Below the pieces are notes generated by a model, which was not told the origin of the DNA, ran no database searches, and saw only the letters and a list, made by a program, of their open reading frames with translations. Shown here piece by piece: positions 61,065 to 64,000 of a stretch of DNA of 64,000 nucleotides. The stretch is from Mucilaginibacter sp. MD40 (lineage in GTDB: Bacteria; Bacteroidota; Bacteroidia; Sphingobacteriales; Sphingobacteriaceae). The stretch spans positions 243,086-307,085 of the forward strand of contig NZ_NRSW01000001.1 of NCBI RefSeq assembly GCF_002288635.1, in the 5' to 3' direction. Every line of letters starts with the position of its first letter. Within the stretch, counting starts at the first letter, position 1. The translations under genes and the position numbers were made by a program.

Positions 61065-62282
61065 TCAGCTATATAAAGTAAGTATCACGGTAAATTGGTT
61101 ATTTTCCTCGTTGATGTTGAGGATGTGTTTGCCGGGGTAAAGATATTTCAAACGCTCACGCGTATTAGTAATACCAATACCGGTACGCTCCAGGTTTTGG
61201 TTACGCTCAAATATGGGGTTTACGCAAAAGAACACAATAGCATCGGGCTTTACCAGCAGGTTAATGTCGATATTGCTTTGGTGCTGTTTACTTATACCGT
61301 ATTTAAACACATTCTCCACGAAGGTCATCAATAGTATAGGCGCTATCTTTCTATTCGTCAGATCGCCTTGCACGGTAAAGCTAACCACGTTTTTGGCACC
61401 TAAGCGTAAGCGCTGAAGATCAATATAGTTGGCAATGCAGCTCACCTCATTCTGGAGGTCAACAAAATCTTCTTTCACCTCATCGGTAACGTAGCGCATA
61501 ATGTTGGATAGCTTCATGATACTATCCGCCGTGTACTCATTGTTGGTGATAGCAAGCGTGTAGATATTATTAAGTGTGTTGAATAGGAAATGCGGATTGA
61601 TCTGGGCTTTTAGAAATGATAATTCCGCGCTCGCTTTTTCAGCTTCGGCGCTAATGGCCCGCTGCTCGGTAGTTTGCCATTGTACAACAGTTTTAATAGC
61701 GGTACTCAAGGCCATGATCATCAGGAACAGGAACAAGCTCGACGAATCAAAATGCCTCCTTCTGCCATTGCGCCATCGCTCCCTGAACTGGGGAGGTGGC
61801 ATTCCGCCGGGAGATATTCGGGCTCTTTGATTACTGTCAGGCTGTTGCATGTTTTGTGGCGGCGGTGGCTGTTGTCCATTGCTATCGGGCTTAAAATTGA
61901 GAGAAGCGCCCGCCGGAAAACCCATCGGTGGCGGGCCAAATTGCGATGCGGCCATTTGCGCAAAGGCCTTTTTATTTATGCTATGTAATAACTTATCGTA
62001 AGGTTTAAGTACATATACAGCACTAAGCAGGCAAAAGCAGATAATAGCATAATCAATATATTTTTTCCTGAGAAAGAACCTCGGAAAAAGGAAGTTAGTG
62101 TTGAGATAAAAGAGGGAAATATAAGTAGCACAAAATAGCCAGTAATAAGGAGACGCAATGATAGTGCCCATGGAAACGTTGCCATCGGGGCCGTTCAGGA
62201 ACAACAGCGGGAAAGCCATAAATAACAGCCAGCAGGCTATATGTATAAGTACCGAAAAGGTTTTTAAGCGTAGCATCCCCAA
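61065..62282 (-). CDS. LytS-type sensor histidine kinase
   Basis: This 405-residue kinase has four N-terminal membrane helices (about 8-28, 38-63, 75-90 and 170-190), an unusual Pro/Gln-rich loop of about 60 residues before the fourth helix, the His_kinase segment LKAQINPHFLFNTLNNIYTLA with phospho-His, and a C-terminal ATPase part with PILLMTFVENVFKYGIS and GIGITNTRERLKYLYPG. Directly upstream of the LytTR regulator gene, it forms a two-component system. Confidence 0.94.
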   Translation of the reverse strand: MGMLRLKTFSVLIHIACWLLFMAFPLLFLNGPDGNVSMGTIIASPYYWLFCATYISLFYLNTNFLFPRFFLRKKYIDYAIICFCLLSAVYVLKPYDKLLHSINKKAFAQMAASQFGPPPMGFPAGASLNFKPDSNGQQPPPPQNMQQPDSNQRARISPGGMPPPQFRERWRNGRRRHFDSSSLFLFLMIMALSTAIKTVVQWQTTEQRAISAEAEKASAELSFLKAQINPHFLFNTLNNIYTLAITNNEYTADSIMKLSNIMRYVTDEVKEDFVDLQNEVSCIANYIDLQRLRLGAKNVVSFTVQGDLTNRKIAPILLMTFVENVFKYGISKQHQSNIDINLLVKPDAIVFFCVNPIFERNQNLERTGIGITNTRERLKYLYPGKHILNINEENNQFTVILTLYS

Positions 62283-62346
62283 AAGAATGGTTAATCAGCT
62301 TAAAAATAAGTAAAGTATCGGTAAGCAGGCAGTATGTGTAGACGAA

Positions 62347-62946
62347 TTACCCGTGTATGGTTTCGGCTTTGCCGTAGTTTTGTATCACCTGCGCTTCGTA
62401 AGCCAAAAACTCCGTCCAGCGTTTGTCAACATCTACCTCAACAGCGTATTTTTTTGCCAGCCGGATAAACATGGCATAATGTGTAGCCTCGCTTACCATC
62501 AGTTCGTAGTAAAAGTCTGCTAATTCCTTATCATTAATATTGTCAGACAGCACCTTGAAGCGTTCGCAGCTGCGCGCCTCTATCATGGCTGAAAATAAAA
62601 GCCGGTCTATCAACTGTGCTTCACGCCCGCCTCCTATAATGATAAACTTGCGCAGCTCGTTCACGTAATTGTCTTTACGTTCTCGGCCCAAAGTGTAACC
62701 GCGTTGAATTATGAGCTGGTGAACGCGTTTAAAATGTTCCATTTCTTCCTGCACCAGGTCGCTCATTTCCTGCACCAGGTCGCTTAGGTTGGGGTTTTGT
62801 ACAATTAACGTAATGGCGTTGCTGGCCGCTTTTTGTTCGCAAAAGGCATGGTCGGTAAGCAACTCTTCAATGTTACTTTCCACAACGTTCTTTACCCACA
62901 AAGGGTCGGTAGGTAATTGCAGCTTTAAAATGGTTTTCTCGTTCAC
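62347..62946 (-). CDS. miaE: tRNA 2-methylthio-N6-isopentenyladenosine hydroxylase family protein
   Basis: This 199-residue ferritin-like di-iron protein matches MiaE: FCEQKAASNAITLI, EEMEHFKRVHQLI, MIEARSCERFKVLSD and SEATHYAMFIRLAKKY supply the E, ExxH, E, ExxH ligands. It is predicted to hydroxylate the isopentenyl group of tRNA position 37. It starts at GTG 62946. A TATCTTTG box (minus strand, 62952-62959) ends 5 nt before the start. Confidence 0.92.
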   Translation of the reverse strand: MNEKTILKLQLPTDPLWVKNVVESNIEELLTDHAFCEQKAASNAITLIVQNPNLSDLVQEMSDLVQEEMEHFKRVHQLIIQRGYTLGRERKDNYVNELRKFIIIGGGREAQLIDRLLFSAMIEARSCERFKVLSDNINDKELADFYYELMVSEATHYAMFIRLAKKYAVEVDVDKRWTEFLAYEAQVIQNYGKAETIHG

Positions 62947-62951
62947 AACTA

Positions 62952-62959
62952 CAAAGATA
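62952..62959 (-). promoter_or_regulatory. Promoter -7 box of miaE
   Basis: The minus strand reads TATCTTTG, exact TAnnTTTG, 5 nt before the GTG start at 62946, so the transcript should be leaderless or nearly so. Confidence 0.55.
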
Positions 62960-63019
62960 GGGGTTAAAAGCAGAAAGGTGAAAGACTAAAGGCAAAAGCA
63001 AAACATCGCTGTAAAACAA

Positions 63020-63052
63020 AAAAGCCGCATCTTAAATAAGAAGCGGCTTTAG
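63020..63052 (-). terminator. Terminator after gldJ
   Basis: Arms AAAGCCGC (63021-63028) and GCGGCTTT (63043-63050), with A-rich sequence that gives a T run on the minus strand, 20 nt beyond the gldJ stop codon. Confidence 0.8.
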
Positions 63053-63071
63053 ATATTCTGTATTACTAATT

Positions 63072-64000
63072 TTAGCGTGCCTTAAAGTTTTTTGCCTTTT
63101 TAACCGGCAGGTGAGGTTTTCCCTGTGGGTGTATCTCCGGCGCGCCCACCATAGTCATGGCGCAACGGAAACCTACTTCGGCGCTTGATTCATCCTGGTC
63201 CATAAAACGGCGTGCGGCAGGGTTTAACCAGTAAGCCATATCATTCCATGAACCGCCTTTGTACACCTTAGAGTGGTTATTCACCAAAGTAGTGGTGCCA
63301 TAAAGCGCGGTATTAACAGTATCATTAAATCCTCGAAAATCGGCTGTATATGCTTTACCGGCTAAAGGATCTTTGGTTTGCGGCGTAGATGCACCAGCCT
63401 GCCCATTATTGCCGTTGGCGCCCTGTTGTTGGTTAGCCGCTTGCCCGCCCTGTTGCATGGCAAGCATTTCGCTGTATTTAAGTTTTTTATTTGAACGTGC
63501 CGGGTCTTTTATAGGACGGCCGTATTTATCTTTTGCGTAAAGGCCTTTTGAGGGATCAGACAGGCGTTTGTTGGAAAACTCGTTACCACGGAAAGGATTA
63601 AAATCATCCACTTCTTCAAACGATGTTTGGCGGTAGGTATCTGCCACCCATTCGTTTACATTTCCGGCCATGTTGTACAAACCGAAATCATTAGGTTCGT
63701 ATGAACGTACCGGCGCAGTAATGTCGGCCTTATCATTCAAACCACCGCCAACACCGGCGTTATCGCCGCTGCCACGTTTAAAGTTAGCCAATATTAAACC
63801 CCTGGTCTTGCTTTTTGGCGAGCGTACGCCAAGGCCGTTCCATGGGTATATTTTACCATCGTTAATGTTTTCAAACTGAGTATTACCGGCCAGGGCAAGA
63901 GCAGCGTATTCCCACTCCGCTTCAGAAGGCAGGCGGTAACCTTGTTTCAGTACACCATCCTCCATACGTACCGGGCGCACGGCGCGGCCATTTTTACCGG
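63072..64000 (-). CDS. gldJ: Gliding-motility lipoprotein GldJ, C-terminal part (runs off the window)
   Basis: The frame is open to the right edge, so the N terminus (with the lipoprotein signal) is outside. The visible 309 residues form the formylglycine-generating-enzyme-like (SUMF1) fold: YRLPSEAEWEYAALA, NDFGLYNMAGNVNEWVADTY and KGGSWNDMAYWLNPAARRFMD ... GFRCAM. Lack of catalytic cysteine and the arrangement match GldJ, needed for gliding and for stability of the type IX secretion machinery. A Gln/Gly/Asn-rich insert lies before TPQTKDPLAG. Confidence 0.9.
   Translation of the reverse strand, partial: GKNGRAVRPVRMEDGVLKQGYRLPSEAEWEYAALALAGNTQFENINDGKIYPWNGLGVRSPKSKTRGLILANFKRGSGDNAGVGGGLNDKADITAPVRSYEPNDFGLYNMAGNVNEWVADTYRQTSFEEVDDFNPFRGNEFSNKRLSDPSKGLYAKDKYGRPIKDPARSNKKLKYSEMLAMQQGGQAANQQQGANGNNGQAGASTPQTKDPLAGKAYTADFRGFNDTVNTALYGTTTLVNNHSKVYKGGSWNDMAYWLNPAARRFMDQDESSAEVGFRCAMTMVGAPEIHPQGKPHLPVKKAKNFKAR

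Overview
The window is a chromosomal segment of a Bacteroidota bacterium, most likely a member of the Sphingobacteriaceae (Mucilaginibacter/Pedobacter-like). The main signs are a SusC/SusD outer-membrane pair, the gliding lipoprotein GldJ, LytS/LytTR two-component proteins, the bacillithiol-associated YtxJ, an IPExxxVDY-type protein beside pyk and acpP, and promoters built on the Bacteroidota box TAnnTTTG instead of an E. coli-type -10. No rRNA, tRNA, CRISPR array, prophage or insertion sequence was seen. The region is mostly dense core genome with a few lineage-specific islands.

Layout. 1-4.8 kb: SusC/SusD nutrient-uptake pair. 4.9-5.8 kb: a radical SAM protein. 6.0-11.5 kb: a tight four-gene operon (membrane acyltransferase, exported acetyl-esterase-like hydrolase, outer-membrane protein, long TPR protein). 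11.5-13.6 kb: minus-strand SRPBCC protein, rhodanese and YkuK-like protein. 13.9-18.4 kb: TPR membrane protein, ribH, a 35-residue lipoprotein, ytxJ, lipA and an ECF sigma/anti-sigma pair. 18.6-25.0 kb (minus): NAD(P)HX repair enzyme, LpxH-type hydrolase, a 39-residue membrane protein, DinB and HAD proteins, an XRE/DUF2975 pair, a DUF4279 protein and upp. 25.4-30.9 kb: uvrB, ilvE, yicC, gmk, nadD. 31.0-35.4 kb (minus): a gapless ileS / DksA-like / lspA operon. 35.8-46.8 kb: M28 peptidase, HAD phosphatase, pyk, the acpP-fabF-rnc operon, two exported proteins and tryptophan dioxygenase. 46.8-48.8 kb: a fluoride riboswitch, a CLC-F type transporter and a universal stress protein. 49.0-54.1 kb: an unusual SerB/SerA hybrid, an epimerase, a Crp-family regulator and a stress group (Ku, DUF892 and DUF2383 proteins). 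54.2-64.0 kb: desaturase, aminotransferase, methyltransferase coupled to an FAD monooxygenase, exported intradiol dioxygenase, LytTR regulator and kinase, miaE, and the 3' end of gldJ.

The strongest regulatory signal is the fluoride riboswitch at about 46877-46927. Its pseudoknot strand can also pair with the bases just before the start codon of the downstream transporter, which gives a readable switching mechanism. The most unusual protein is encoded at 48995-50308. It joins a phosphoserine-phosphatase-like HAD domain to the first part and the ACT domain of a 3-phosphoglycerate dehydrogenase, with the NAD-binding core missing.

Many genes here have a TAnnTTTG box only 3-8 nt before the start codon, which suggests leaderless or very short-leader mRNAs. 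Several intergenic gaps carry imperfect inverted repeats in at least three sequence families, probably dispersed genomic repeats of this lineage.

All functions are read from sequence motifs and recalled family knowledge. No database search was run.
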